A stretch of 64,000 nucleotides of DNA, taken from NCBI GenBank assembly GCA_023229765.1, contig JALNYO010000014.1, positions 28,550 through 92,549 of the forward strand. The letters are read 5' to 3'. Numbering within the stretch: position 1 is the stretch's first letter; every line of letters starts with the position of its first letter. The position numbers and the translations under genes are program-made. Positions 16,872 to 26,253 of the stretch are shown here, piece after piece. A model generated the notes under the pieces. It saw only the letters and a program-made list of their open reading frames with translations, was not told the origin of the DNA and searched no databases. The stretch is from Syntrophales bacterium. Lineage in GTDB: Bacteria; Desulfobacterota; Syntrophia; Syntrophales; UBA5619.

Positions 16872-17810
16872 ATGACGGACAACAAAATTGACAGTAGGCG
16901 GGTAAAACTGGGAGTGAATATCGGCAGGCTCTTCTTGAAGAATCCGGTTATGACCGCTTCGGGAACATTTGGATACGGTGAGGAATATTCACCTTTTTTT
17001 GATCTGAGCCGACTGGGAGCGGTTGTGGTAAAGGGGCTTTCCCTGCGGCCAAGAGCAGGAAACCCGCCTCCCCGGATAATCGAAACCCCGTCCGGGATGC
17101 TCAACGCGATCGGCTTGCAGAATGTCGGTGTCGAGGCGTTTATCGCGGAAAAACTTCCCTTCCTGCGGCAATTTGATGTTGCGGTGATCGCCAATATTTT
17201 TGGGGAAACAGTTGAAGAATTCCCGCTCCTTACGGGAATTCTTTCCTCTGTTGAAGGCGTGCATGCAATTGAGGTTAACATATCCTGCCCGAACGTTAAA
17301 AAAGGCGGAGCGATTTTTGGCACTGATCCTGCTGTCGCCGCGATGGTGACTAAAATGGTCCGAAGGGAAACAGATCTTCCGGTTATAGTCAAACTGACCC
17401 CGAATGTGACCGACATCACGGAAATTGCAAGAGCGGTCGAGGATGCGGGCGCGGACGCCGTTTCCCTGATCAACACCTTGACGGGGATGTCTGTGGATAT
17501 TGAAGCCAGACGTCCCCATCTGGCGAATATCACCGGTGGCCTCTCCGGACCGGCTCTGAAGCCGGTGGCTTTGCGGATGGTTTGGCAGGTTGTTCGCGCT
17601 GTCAAGATTCCGGTTATCGGCATCGGAGGAATAATGACCGCCTCTGATGCCCTGGAATTTCTGATCGCGGGGGCTCAGGCAGTTCAAATCGGCACGGCCA
17701 ATTTTATCAACCCCGTGGCGACGATGGATGTATTAAACGGCATCGAGGACTATCTTATTAGACATAATATTGAAGATATTAGCGAAGTTATTGGTTCTCT
17801 GCGTGCTTGA
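16872..17810 (+). CDS. pyrD: Dihydroorotate dehydrogenase, class 1B catalytic subunit
   Basis: Oxidises dihydroorotate to orotate with FMN, in pyrimidine synthesis. Seen: NPVMTASGTFGYGEEY near residue 22, IEVNISCPNVKKGG with catalytic Cys139 (Cys, not Ser, marks class 1), VIVKLTPNVTDI, and the FMN phosphate loop IGIGGIMTASDALEFLIAGA. The length of 312 residues is typical. Together with pyrK it forms the NAD-linked heterotetramer, suited to an anaerobe because it does not depend on respiratory quinones. With pyrG it is the second pyrimidine locus in this window. Confidence 0.97.
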   Translation: MTDNKIDSRRVKLGVNIGRLFLKNPVMTASGTFGYGEEYSPFFDLSRLGAVVVKGLSLRPRAGNPPPRIIETPSGMLNAIGLQNVGVEAFIAEKLPFLRQFDVAVIANIFGETVEEFPLLTGILSSVEGVHAIEVNISCPNVKKGGAIFGTDPAVAAMVTKMVRRETDLPVIVKLTPNVTDITEIARAVEDAGADAVSLINTLTGMSVDIEARRPHLANITGGLSGPALKPVALRMVWQVVRAVKIPVIGIGGIMTASDALEFLIAGAQAVQIGTANFINPVATMDVLNGIEDYLIRHNIEDISEVIGSLRA

Positions 17811-17882
17811 CAGAGAACAGCGTACTCATAGACATTAAGGAGGCCGCAAATTCTCTATGTAACTGAAAAACTATTACAGGAA

Positions 17883-20800
17883 ATGACAGCCCTCATCTTG
17901 CTGTGTATTTCGTTCATCGTGTTTCTGACAGCCCCTCTGCTGCACGCCGCCGAAGCAGCGGAGCCGTCTGACAACGGAAGTACGCTGCAGGAGGTACTCA
18001 TCCTGAACTCATACCATCCCGGTTATGCGTGGTCCGACGATGAACAGGCCGGCATCATCGACGTTTTGCAAGGGAAAGATAAAAATTGGCTCCCGGTCAT
18101 TGAATACCTAGATCTCAAACACCTGCCCGACGGAAGGCATCTTGCAGAGTTGAAGCAACTTTTCCACCTCAAGCATCAATACAAGAAGTTCTCGGTGGTC
18201 ATCGCGATGGACAACCCCGCTCTGGAATTCGCTATTGACAACCAGGTGGAACTTTTCAGGAACGCGCCCATCGTCTTCTGCGGAATAAACAATTACAACC
18301 CCTCCCTGTTAAAAGGGCGATCCGAGGTTACGGGAATCGAGGAGGCCATTGACCTTGCCGGAACGATCGAGGTCATGCTCCGCCTGCACCCTGCCACTCA
18401 AGAGATTTTCAGTCCCCAAGACTACACCGTGACTGGTTTGGCGGTGCGTAAAGAACTTGAGGCATTGGTTCCCCGATTCGGCGCCAAGGTTCGCTTCCGC
18501 TTTAATGATCCTCTGACCATGGAGGAACTGTTGAAGGAGCTGGAGCGATTACCCAAGAACAGTCTTGTCCTGGATATAGCTTTTCTCACCGATAAATCCT
18601 ACCGCACTTTCGGAGTGTCAGAAACCACCAAACTCTTTTATGAACACAGCCCTGTCCCGATCTATTCCACCTACAAGCAGCGACTCGATTTCGGCATCGT
18701 CGGCGGCAAGCTGTTGAACGCTCGAATACATGGAACCAACGCCGCCCGCATCGCCCTGAGGGTGCTGGCCGGTGAAAAGGCGTCCGCCATCCCGGTTGTT
18801 TTAGAGAGCGATTCGCAGTTCATGTTCGATTATAAGGTCATGAGCCGTTTTGGAATCCCTTTGTCGGCCTTGCCCGAAGACAGCACGGTGATCAATAAAC
18901 CGGTATCCTTTTATACGGCCCACCGGGTGGTTATTCAAACGGCTTTGGGTATCATCGCTTTCATGGCAGCAGTGATCTTCCTGCTCATGATCAACATCAT
19001 CCAGAGGAGGCGATCCGCCATCGCACTGCGCGCCTCGGAGGCAAAATATTACGACCTCTATGAGAACGCGCCGGATATGTATTTTTCTATCGATACGAAA
19101 ACGGCTACAATTACAGAATGCAACAGCACATTTGTTCATACGATTGGCTATGCCAAGGAGGATATCATTGGGCGTTCGATATTCGAAATCTACCACCCGG
19201 ACTGCAAAGAGGATGTAAAAAGACACTTTCAACAATTTGCAGCAACAGGCGAACTCCCAGATGTCGAACGTAAAATAATTTGTAAAGACGGCAGTATAAT
19301 TGATGTCAGCATAAAAATATCACTCATGAGGGATAAAAACGGAAATATTACCCACAGCCGATCCGTCTGGCGTGATATCACCGAGCGCAAGAAGGCGGAA
19401 ATCCGTCTGGCCCGGCTTAACGATTGCTTCCTCCAGTTCGGCGTCTCCCCTGACGACAACATCAATCGCCTGGTCGCCGTCTGCGGGGAACTGATGAACG
19501 CCACCTGTGCCCTGTATAACCGCCTGGGGAAAAACCTGCTCTGTTCGGTCGGGCAGTGGAAGCCGCCTGCCGGCTTCAAGTCGGAGGACAAACCGGATGG
19601 GCATATCTGTTATGATGTGATCCAACAGGGAGGGGAACGTCCCTTGCTCGTGCGGAACCTCCAGGAGAGCCACTACGCGAGGACCGATCCCAACATCCTC
19701 CCCTACAGCCTGCAAACCTATCTCGGCATGGTTGTCAAATGGAAGCAGGCTGCCATCGGTTCACTGTGCGTGGTCTATCAGACCGACATAACCCCTTCAA
19801 ACGACGATCTGCAGTTCATGACAATCATCGCCTCCGCCATAGCCATCGAAGAGAACCGGCTGCGGGCGGAGGAGGCGCTGTACCGAAGTGAAGAGAATTT
19901 CCGCCGTTCCCTGGATATATCCCCGCTGGGCGTGCGCATCGTGACCATAGAAGGCGAGACCATTTATGCTAACCGGGCTATGCTGGATTTCTATGGATAC
20001 GACAGCATTGAGGAACTGAGAACAACGCCTTTAAAAGAGCGCTATACTCCGGAGAGCTATGCAGAGTTTAAGATGAGAATGGAAAAAAGAAAACGAGGTG
20101 ATTATTACCCGTCCGAATACGACATAAGCATCGTAAGGAAAGACGGTGAAGTCCGCCATCTCCAAGCCTTCCGCAAGGAAGTATTATGGAATGGTGAAGA
20201 ACAGTTTCAGATAATTTACCAGGACATCACCGAACGCAAACAGGCAGAGGAGGGGTTAAGGGCTTCCCGGGAAGAGATGCGCGCCCTTGCCGGGCGCCTG
20301 CAGGCGGTGCGTGAAGAGGAGCGGACACAGATTGCCCGTGAAATCCACGACGAACTGGGAGGGGCCTTGACCGGCCTGAAGATCGATGTTTCCCTGCTGA
20401 CAAGGTCCGCCTTGAAAATAGAGAATGAAACCGTCAGAACGTCTTTATTCGCGGGTATGGACTCGATGATTAAGTCCATCGACACAACCATCCATACCGT
20501 GCGCAGGATCGCGATGAAACTTAGACCCGGGATTCTGGATGATCTCGGTCTCGTTGCGGCTCTGGAATGGCAGCTCAAAGATTTCGAGAAGCGCACCGGC
20601 ATCCGCTGCGAATTTTTTCCACCTGGGGAAGATATCAGCCTTGACGCCGACCTTTCTACGGCATTGTTTCGCATTTTTCAGGAGGCACTGACCAATGTGG
20701 CCCGCCACTCCGGGGCAACGGAGGTACATGTCCGCTTGCGCGTGGACGCAGACTCCCCCGCTCTGGAGGTGGAGGATAACGGCCAAGGCATCGAAAAAGA

Positions 20801-20960
20801 GAATATCCAGAGTAAAGAGTCACTCGGACTCCTGGGGATGAGGGAACGCGCCCAGATATTCGGGGGACGAGTTACCATAACGAAAACTCCCGGAAGAGGC
20901 ACAATAGTGACGGTCGAGATTCCGCCGTCATCCACTACCCCGCTGCTTGCGGCTGGATAG
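17883..20960 (+). CDS. Sensor histidine kinase, periplasmic-binding-like sensor with PAS-GAF-PAS and NarL-type kinase core
   Basis: Membrane sensor kinase. Seen: a secretion signal-like segment (about 1-25), an ABC-substrate-binding-like sensory domain (LILNSYHPGYAWSDD, then VIAMDNPALEF) up to about 340, a membrane helix at about 351-373, a PAS around 385-500, a GAF-like region around 515-660, a second PAS around 670-790, and the HisKA_3 core with AREIHDELGG, His822, followed by an ATPase domain (DNGQGIE, GLLGMRERA). Its likely partner is the NarL-type regulator at 21704, now separated by a pseudogene. The strong RBS AAGGAGG at 17837-17843 lies far from ATG 17883 and points to an in-frame ATT at 17850, so the start is uncertain. 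Close paralogue of the kinase at 27102. Confidence 0.85.
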   Translation: MTALILLCISFIVFLTAPLLHAAEAAEPSDNGSTLQEVLILNSYHPGYAWSDDEQAGIIDVLQGKDKNWLPVIEYLDLKHLPDGRHLAELKQLFHLKHQYKKFSVVIAMDNPALEFAIDNQVELFRNAPIVFCGINNYNPSLLKGRSEVTGIEEAIDLAGTIEVMLRLHPATQEIFSPQDYTVTGLAVRKELEALVPRFGAKVRFRFNDPLTMEELLKELERLPKNSLVLDIAFLTDKSYRTFGVSETTKLFYEHSPVPIYSTYKQRLDFGIVGGKLLNARIHGTNAARIALRVLAGEKASAIPVVLESDSQFMFDYKVMSRFGIPLSALPEDSTVINKPVSFYTAHRVVIQTALGIIAFMAAVIFLLMINIIQRRRSAIALRASEAKYYDLYENAPDMYFSIDTKTATITECNSTFVHTIGYAKEDIIGRSIFEIYHPDCKEDVKRHFQQFAATGELPDVERKIICKDGSIIDVSIKISLMRDKNGNITHSRSVWRDITERKKAEIRLARLNDCFLQFGVSPDDNINRLVAVCGELMNATCALYNRLGKNLLCSVGQWKPPAGFKSEDKPDGHICYDVIQQGGERPLLVRNLQESHYARTDPNILPYSLQTYLGMVVKWKQAAIGSLCVVYQTDITPSNDDLQFMTIIASAIAIEENRLRAEEALYRSEENFRRSLDISPLGVRIVTIEGETIYANRAMLDFYGYDSIEELRTTPLKERYTPESYAEFKMRMEKRKRGDYYPSEYDISIVRKDGEVRHLQAFRKEVLWNGEEQFQIIYQDITERKQAEEGLRASREEMRALAGRLQAVREEERTQIAREIHDELGGALTGLKIDVSLLTRSALKIENETVRTSLFAGMDSMIKSIDTTIHTVRRIAMKLRPGILDDLGLVAALEWQLKDFEKRTGIRCEFFPPGEDISLDADLSTALFRIFQEALTNVARHSGATEVHVRLRVDADSPALEVEDNGQGIEKENIQSKESLGLLGMRERAQIFGGRVTITKTPGRGTIVTVEIPPSSTTPLLAAG

Positions 20961-20970
20961 TTTATTTCGC

Positions 20971-20999
20971 TTGCCGATTTGGTGTAAATTGTATATGAT
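20971..20999 (+). promoter_or_regulatory. Sigma-70 promoter with adjacent inverted repeat
   Basis: TTGCCG (20971-20976), a 17-bp spacer and TATGAT (20994-20999) form a good sigma-70 promoter. Immediately downstream, CCGTCAT (21001-21007) and ATGACGG (21021-21027) form a perfect 7-bp inverted repeat around the expected start site, which could be an operator. It would drive the ATPase relic and probably also the response regulator at 21704. Confidence 0.55.
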
Positions 21000-21039
21000 A
21001 CCGTCATATTGCAACGAATAATGACGGCATGGTGAACCT

Positions 21040-21684
21040 ATGATGCTGAACAGAATATTCAAAGCCCCGGAACAAAGCTTCTTTCTTTTGGGGCCGCGGG
21101 GGACCGGCAAGAGTACATGGCTCCGAGCCGCTTTTCCGAATGCCTATGTCATTGACCTGTTATCTGAGGAGACCTATCAGAGGCTTCTGGCGAATCCCGG
21201 TTACTTCGCAAGCGAATTATGCACAGCTCTACCTAAAAGCGGAGATCCAGGCAGAGGCGCTTGTCCGAAACTTACCCGGTTTTGCCCGTTTTCTGCCTCT
21301 GGCGGCCCTTTCCCACGGCCGAATCGTCAATGTGAGTAAAACATTGCGCGCGACGCAGGAGTGGCCAGGACGACGGCAGCAGGGTATCTCGACATCCTGG
21401 AAGAGACGCTTCTCTGTTTCCGGCTGCCCGCTTATGAGGCCAGATTGCGCGTGCGGGAACGGAAACTGCCCAAATGGTACTGGTGCGATCCCGGCCTCGC
21501 GCGCGTGATGAAGCGAAAGACCGCCCCGCTCGCGCCCGAGAAAAGGGGCGCCTTGTTCGAAGGGCTGCAACGCCGCATTGTCGTTTGCCCTGACGGACCG
21601 GTAATGAAAACGCAGGACGGTATTGACGCCATGCCTTTCCGTCGCTTTGCCGAAGAACTGGCCTCCGATGCTTTATGGAAGTAG
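21040..21684 (+). pseudogene. Decayed AAA ATPase (DUF4143-type) with frameshifts and internal deletion
   Basis: Three reading frames together give one known protein type. The first frame (from 21040) carries FFLLGPRGTGKSTWLR, a Walker A motif, up to about residue 62. The second frame (about 21214-21345) continues with LYLKAEIQAEALVRNLPGF. The third (about 21361-21684) gives YLDILEETLLCFRLP and KWYWCDPGLARVM, and ends in VCPDGPVMKTQDGIDAMPF. Intact relatives are about 350-400 residues; the Walker B region between the first two blocks and part of the C-terminal half are missing, so there are at least two frameshifts and about two deletions. It sits between the kinase gene and its presumed regulator. 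No product is expected. Confidence 0.85.
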
Positions 21685-21703
21685 CAGGAAGAGAGGAAGA
21701 CAG

Positions 21704-22333
21704 ATGATCCAAGTGATTATTGTCGATGACCATCCGGTGGTCCGGCGCGGCCTAAAGCAGATCATCGCCGCAGAACAGGACATGCAGGTCGTCGGCGAGG
21801 CGGAAAACGCCCGGGAGGCGCTCCGTGTCATCCGTCATATCCCCTGCGATGCGGTTGTGCTGGATATCACCCTGCCGGATACCAGCGGTCTCGACGTCCT
21901 GAATCAATTGAAGCACGAACGCCCGACCCTGCCCGTTCTGATCATGAGCATCCATGATGAAGAGCAGTACGCCGTGCGGGTGCTCAAAGCCGGCGCTTCA
22001 GGCTACCTGATGAAGAACAGCATCCCGGAGGAACTGATCCAGGCGATCCGGAAGATCACCGCCGGCGGGAAATACGTCAGCCCCTCTCTCGCGGAAAGGC
22101 TGGCGTCGGAGTTTGTTTCCCCGGAAAAAGCGCCCCACGAGAAGCTCTCCGACCGCGAATTTCAGATCCTGTGCCTGATCGCGTCCGGAAAGTCGCTCAA
22201 GGAAATCGGCGAGGCGTTATGCATCAGCGGCAAGACGGTGAGCAGTTACCGGGCCCGCATTCTGGAGAAAATGAGCATGAAGACCAACGCCGACCTGGTC
22301 GGCTATGCCCTGAAAAACAGATTGATCGAGTAG
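21704..22333 (+). CDS. NarL/FixJ-family response regulator
   Basis: Two-component regulator of 209 residues. Seen: receiver domain with IIVDDHPVVRRGL, phospho-acceptor Asp54 in VVLDITLPDTSGL, and a Lys in ASGYLMKNS; then a LuxR-type helix-turn-helix with LSDREFQILCLIASGKSLK and ISGKTVSSYRARILEKM. Start at ATG 21704 is supported by AGAGGAAGA just upstream and by homology, although the frame is open from 21623. Its natural partner is the NarL-type kinase at 17883. The last 16 bp of coding sequence plus 76 bp after it are repeated perfectly at 30031-30122. Confidence 0.93.
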   Translation: MIQVIIVDDHPVVRRGLKQIIAAEQDMQVVGEAENAREALRVIRHIPCDAVVLDITLPDTSGLDVLNQLKHERPTLPVLIMSIHDEEQYAVRVLKAGASGYLMKNSIPEELIQAIRKITAGGKYVSPSLAERLASEFVSPEKAPHEKLSDREFQILCLIASGKSLKEIGEALCISGKTVSSYRARILEKMSMKTNADLVGYALKNRLIE

Positions 22334-22409
22334 AATCAGCAAATCCCTACAAAAAAATCAGCATTCCCTTACAGACAAGCGGTTTCCAGATGCGATAGCA
22401 TTAAATCGT
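22318..22409. repeat. 92-bp perfect direct repeat, copy 1 (with 30031-30122)
   Basis: Identical base for base to 30031-30122; bases flanking both ends differ. It covers the last codons of the response regulator (RLIE and TAG) and the intergenic stretch before the GGDEF gene. Inside are two similar 17-mers, ATCAGCAAATCCCTACA (22335-22351) and ATCAGCATTCCCTTACA (22357-22373), matching at 13 of 17 positions and starting 22 bp apart, about two helical turns. That layout would suit tandem operators for a NarL-type regulator (inference). Confidence 0.95.
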
Positions 22410-22429
22410 CATGTGGTGAGTGGAGAACT

Positions 22430-23371
22430 ATGCGCTGGACGCTGAGTGTAAAACTGGTATTGGGCATCGCGGTTATCATGACCGCTGCCATGGGCGCGGC
22501 CATTCACTTGCCGGATGAGCGGACAGGCGAGTTGGTCCTGGCCGCTTCCCACGGCATTCCCCCCCCGATACTGGAGGGACTGATTCCTTTGAAGCCAGGC
22601 CAGAGTGTTGTCGGATGGTTCGCCGAGACCGGGAAACCGTTCCTCGAAGTGGAGAACACGGCAACGGATCCTCGCGCTGAGACCGGATTAGAGGTATGGA
22701 AATCGCTGGTCGTCGTGCCGCTGCGATCCGCCGGCAAAATGGTTGGCGCCTTGGGTACGGGAGACGTCACGCAGCGCCGTTTCACGCCCGGGGAGGTGGC
22801 GCTGCTCCAAGCCATCGGCAACCAGTTGGGGGCGGCTATCGAAAACGCCCGGCTCCACGCGGAAATGCAGCGCCTCTCGCAAACAGATCCGCTGACGGGT
22901 CTTTTTAATCGGCGCGGGTTGGATGAGCGGATGCAGGTCGAGATACTACGGGCAAAGCGCTACCGGCATCCCCTGTCGGTGGTTATGATCGACATTGATC
23001 ACTTCAAAAACTATAATGACGCGCACGGCCATCTTGAAGGCGATGTAATCCTGAAGCAAGTCGCCGAACTTTTGCGAATCCACGTGCGTGAAACCGATGT
23101 TGTCGCTCGCTTCGGCGGTGAGGAGTTTTTGATACTTCTGACGGAGACCGCGAAGGCCGAGGCCCTGGAAGTCGCAGAAAAAATCCGTGCCGCAGTTTCG
23201 GTGCGGCCCTTCCCACATGCCGGGACCCAGCCCGAAGGCAAACTGACAATCAGCCTGGGGGTAGCGACTTCTTCGGCGGATTTGTCTGAGGCGCAAGAAT
23301 TGATAGACAAGGCCGACCATGCCCTCTATGGCGCCAAAAACGCCGGGCGCAATCGAGTGCGGGAAGCGTGA
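22430..23371 (+). CDS. Diguanylate cyclase with GAF domain, sensor probably truncated
   Basis: Makes c-di-GMP from two GTP. Seen: a single N-terminal membrane segment (residues 5-24, LSVKLVLGIAVIMTAAM), running directly into the middle of a GAF domain (AAIHLPDERTGELVLAASHG) at about 25-145, and a GGDEF domain with DPLTGLFNRRG and active-site GGEEF at residues 229-233. An RxxD inhibitory site is not obvious. The MRWTLSVKLVLGI start is of the type that opens long membrane sensor kinases, and the first strands of the GAF are missing, so the gene looks like the product of an in-frame deletion joining the two. Catalytic residues are intact, so it could be active. It lies downstream of repeat copy 1. 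Confidence 0.85.
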   Translation: MRWTLSVKLVLGIAVIMTAAMGAAIHLPDERTGELVLAASHGIPPPILEGLIPLKPGQSVVGWFAETGKPFLEVENTATDPRAETGLEVWKSLVVVPLRSAGKMVGALGTGDVTQRRFTPGEVALLQAIGNQLGAAIENARLHAEMQRLSQTDPLTGLFNRRGLDERMQVEILRAKRYRHPLSVVMIDIDHFKNYNDAHGHLEGDVILKQVAELLRIHVRETDVVARFGGEEFLILLTETAKAEALEVAEKIRAAVSVRPFPHAGTQPEGKLTISLGVATSSADLSEAQELIDKADHALYGAKNAGRNRVREA

Positions 23372-23412
23372 CGTTGGATGTTGATCTAAAAAAAGGGGGA
23401 GGCAGAAAAGCG

Positions 23413-26253
23413 ATGCTTTCTATTAAAAACAGACAATATATATTCCGTATCAGCATCTGGGTGATCATCCTTGGCGGCCTGATGCTTACGGCCATAGGTT
23501 TCGCGGTGGTTCGTACCTGGGAACTTCAAAAGCTGAAGGCGGACTTTGAACGTGCTGCAGAAGAGCGCCATGCCGCTTTGAAGAGAGAAATTGATTTTGA
23601 CTTAGACGTACTTTCAAGCATCAAGGCTTTTTACCTCCATGCAAAAGTGGTTACCAGATCAGAATTCCGCGACTTTACAGCCTCTCTTTTCTTGCAACAC
23701 CCCGGCATTCAAGCGCTCGAATGGATTCCGCGGGTACCATATTCTCAGCGCGAAGAATACGAAAAAGCAGCCAGAAGAGATGGTTTTAAAGATTTCCAGA
23801 TTACGGAACAGTCTGTTTCGGGTAAGATGATACGGGCCGGCCGGAGGGATGAATATTTCCCCGTTTATTTTATGGAGCCTTATAAGGGGAATGAACTTGC
23901 ATTAGGGTATGACCTGACTTCCAACCCTAAGCGCAAGGAAGCGTTGGATCGATCTCGCAACACGGGCGAGATAGCAGCAACCTCCCGGATAAGACTGGTG
24001 CAGGCGAATGAAAGCAAATTCGGTTTTTTGGTTTTCTCACCGGTATATAAAAAGAATATGCCTGCCGATCCGAGGCAAACTCGTCACGACAATTTACGCG
24101 GTTTTACACTGGGCGTTTTTCGGATTCATGATATTATACAAAGATCCTTAACGTACCTGAACCCGGAAGGCATCGATGTTTATCTCTATGATAACTCCGC
24201 ACATGGGAAAGAGCGTTTTCTTCATTTTCACCCGGCGCGCGCAGGGCAAACAACAGACTCATTGCGCAATGAGAGACCAGTGCCGGATGGCAGCCTCAAA
24301 ATCGTCAGAACGCTCAAAGTGGCAGATCGCGAATGGCAGATTCTATTCGTGGCAACGCCCGATTACGTTGCACGCGGAAAGACGTGGCAGCCCTGGGGGG
24401 TATTATTGGCCGGACTGCTTTTAACCGGTTTACTGGCCGGCTTTTTGATTGTGGTGGCCAGGCGCGCTGAAGAACTAACCAACAACAATGAACTGCTCTT
24501 GCAGGAAATCGCCGGTCGCAGAAAAACAGAGGAAGAGTTGAGGTTGAGCGAAGAGCGGTTCAGGCGCATCTTTGATGAAGGACCTTTCGGGATGATGTTG
24601 GCAAATCCGGACTATACAATTGTTATGGCGAATAAAGCGTTCTGCGGGTTGCTGGGGTATACCGAACAGGAACTTGCCGGTCAAAGCATTGCGGATATCA
24701 CCTGCGAAGAGGACAGGGAGAAGGGCAGAGAATTTTCAGGACAATTATTCGCAGGCAGCATCTCCGTGCTTCACTTGGAAAAGCGGTATGTCAGAAAAGA
24801 TGGCGGAATCGTGTGGGCTAATATTACCGCCTCGGCCATCCATGGGAAAGAAGGTAACGTGCTTTACAGTCTATCTCTCATTGAGGACCTCACGGACAGC
24901 AAGAAGGCGGAAGAAAAGATTCACCTGCTGCATTATTATGACAGCCTGACCGGGTTGCCGAACCGCACCTTTCATAAAGAGCTGATAAAAAGATCAATTG
25001 AACATGCCCAGCGCCATAAAGAGATATTTGCCATTATTTACATCGGATTGGATAATTTTCAGCGGATTAACGATACGCTCGGACATAACATCGCAGATCT
25101 TCTGCTGAAGGCCGTTGCCGACAGACTTGCCAACTCTTTGCGAAAAAGCGACGACGTTGCCAGATCAGATGAAGGTGAAGCAGTGAGTGCTGTATCTCGA
25201 TGCGGTGGAGACGAGTTTATCGTATTGGTGCATGATCTCAACCAGACTCAGGGCGCCGCAATAGCCGCCCGTCATTTACTTGAGGAAATATCCGCACCCT
25301 ATGATCTGAACGGTCGCGAGGTATTTATGACTGCCAGCATCGGTATTGCCTTGTATCCTGATGACGGAACGGATGTTGACGACCTCCTAAAAAACGCCGA
25401 AAAGGCCATGAGACACACAAAGAGCGAAGGGAAAAACAACTATCAATTTTATTCGGGATCAATGAATTCCTTTGTTCTGGAGCTCCTGACGCTGGAAAGC
25501 GACCTGCACAAGGCCCTGGAGCGGGGCGAACTGGTGCTCTACTACCAGCCGAAGGTGGATGCGGCAACGCGAATGGTTAAAGGAATGGAGGCGCTGATCC
25601 GCTGGAAGCATCCCGATCGGGGATTGATTCCGCCCCTGCAGTTTATTCCCCTGGCCGAAGCAAGCGGCCTCATCATCCCCATCGGAGAGTTTGTAATACG
25701 CACCGTCTGCGGGCAAATCAAAACATGGCAGGAAGCCGGTTACAAACAGGTGAACATTGCCTTGAACATATCGGGTCGCCAGTTTGATCAACCGAACCTG
25801 ATAGAAATCGTCAAGGAGGCTTTGCAGGACACCCTGATTTCTCCGCAGTGCCTGGAGTTGGAAATAACGGAGAGCGTCATTATGCGGAACCCGGAGAAGG
25901 CTATTCAGATATTGACTGAACTAAACGCGCTGGGCATAGGGATTTCGATTGATGATTTCGGCACGGGATATTCATCGTTGAGCTATTTGAAACGGCTGCC
26001 GCTGGATTATTTGAAGATAGATCAGTCCTTTGTAAAGGGTCTGGCGTCCGACTCCAGAGATCAGGCAATCGTCAGGGCGATTATTGCTATGGCTCACAGC
26101 CTGAATCTGAAGACCATTGCCGAAGGTGTGGAGACAAAGGAGCAGTTGTCCTTTCTGCAGGAACATGGATGCGACGAAATCCAGGGCTACTTGTTCAGCC
26201 GGCCTTTGCCGGCCGAGGAAATCCCGGGGATCTTAAGGAAGCCCCGGCTCTAA
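23413..26253 (+). CDS. Bifunctional-type c-di-GMP enzyme: CHASE-PAS-GGDEF-EAL
   Basis: Membrane c-di-GMP metabolic protein, 946 residues. Seen: N-terminal helix (13-33), a periplasmic CHASE domain (about 60-280, with IQALEWIPRVP and GYDLTSNPKRKEALD), a second helix (about 330-350), a PAS with its C-cap (about 375-500), a GGDEF domain with DSLTGLPNR and an intact GGDEF at 598-602, and an EAL domain with EALIRW (726-731) and DDFGTGYSSLSYLK. All signature residues are present in both, so either or both activities are possible. ATG 23413 has GGGGGAGG about 10 bp upstream; a GTG at 23368 overlapping the previous stop is less likely. Confidence 0.93.
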   Translation: MLSIKNRQYIFRISIWVIILGGLMLTAIGFAVVRTWELQKLKADFERAAEERHAALKREIDFDLDVLSSIKAFYLHAKVVTRSEFRDFTASLFLQHPGIQALEWIPRVPYSQREEYEKAARRDGFKDFQITEQSVSGKMIRAGRRDEYFPVYFMEPYKGNELALGYDLTSNPKRKEALDRSRNTGEIAATSRIRLVQANESKFGFLVFSPVYKKNMPADPRQTRHDNLRGFTLGVFRIHDIIQRSLTYLNPEGIDVYLYDNSAHGKERFLHFHPARAGQTTDSLRNERPVPDGSLKIVRTLKVADREWQILFVATPDYVARGKTWQPWGVLLAGLLLTGLLAGFLIVVARRAEELTNNNELLLQEIAGRRKTEEELRLSEERFRRIFDEGPFGMMLANPDYTIVMANKAFCGLLGYTEQELAGQSIADITCEEDREKGREFSGQLFAGSISVLHLEKRYVRKDGGIVWANITASAIHGKEGNVLYSLSLIEDLTDSKKAEEKIHLLHYYDSLTGLPNRTFHKELIKRSIEHAQRHKEIFAIIYIGLDNFQRINDTLGHNIADLLLKAVADRLANSLRKSDDVARSDEGEAVSAVSRCGGDEFIVLVHDLNQTQGAAIAARHLLEEISAPYDLNGREVFMTASIGIALYPDDGTDVDDLLKNAEKAMRHTKSEGKNNYQFYSGSMNSFVLELLTLESDLHKALERGELVLYYQPKVDAATRMVKGMEALIRWKHPDRGLIPPLQFIPLAEASGLIIPIGEFVIRTVCGQIKTWQEAGYKQVNIALNISGRQFDQPNLIEIVKEALQDTLISPQCLELEITESVIMRNPEKAIQILTELNALGIGISIDDFGTGYSSLSYLKRLPLDYLKIDQSFVKGLASDSRDQAIVRAIIAMAHSLNLKTIAEGVETKEQLSFLQEHGCDEIQGYLFSRPLPAEEIPGILRKPRL

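Noticed and set aside
21140..21508. Second frame of the ATPase region as a gene of its own
   Set aside because: It only holds the middle part of a broken ATPase and has no start signal.
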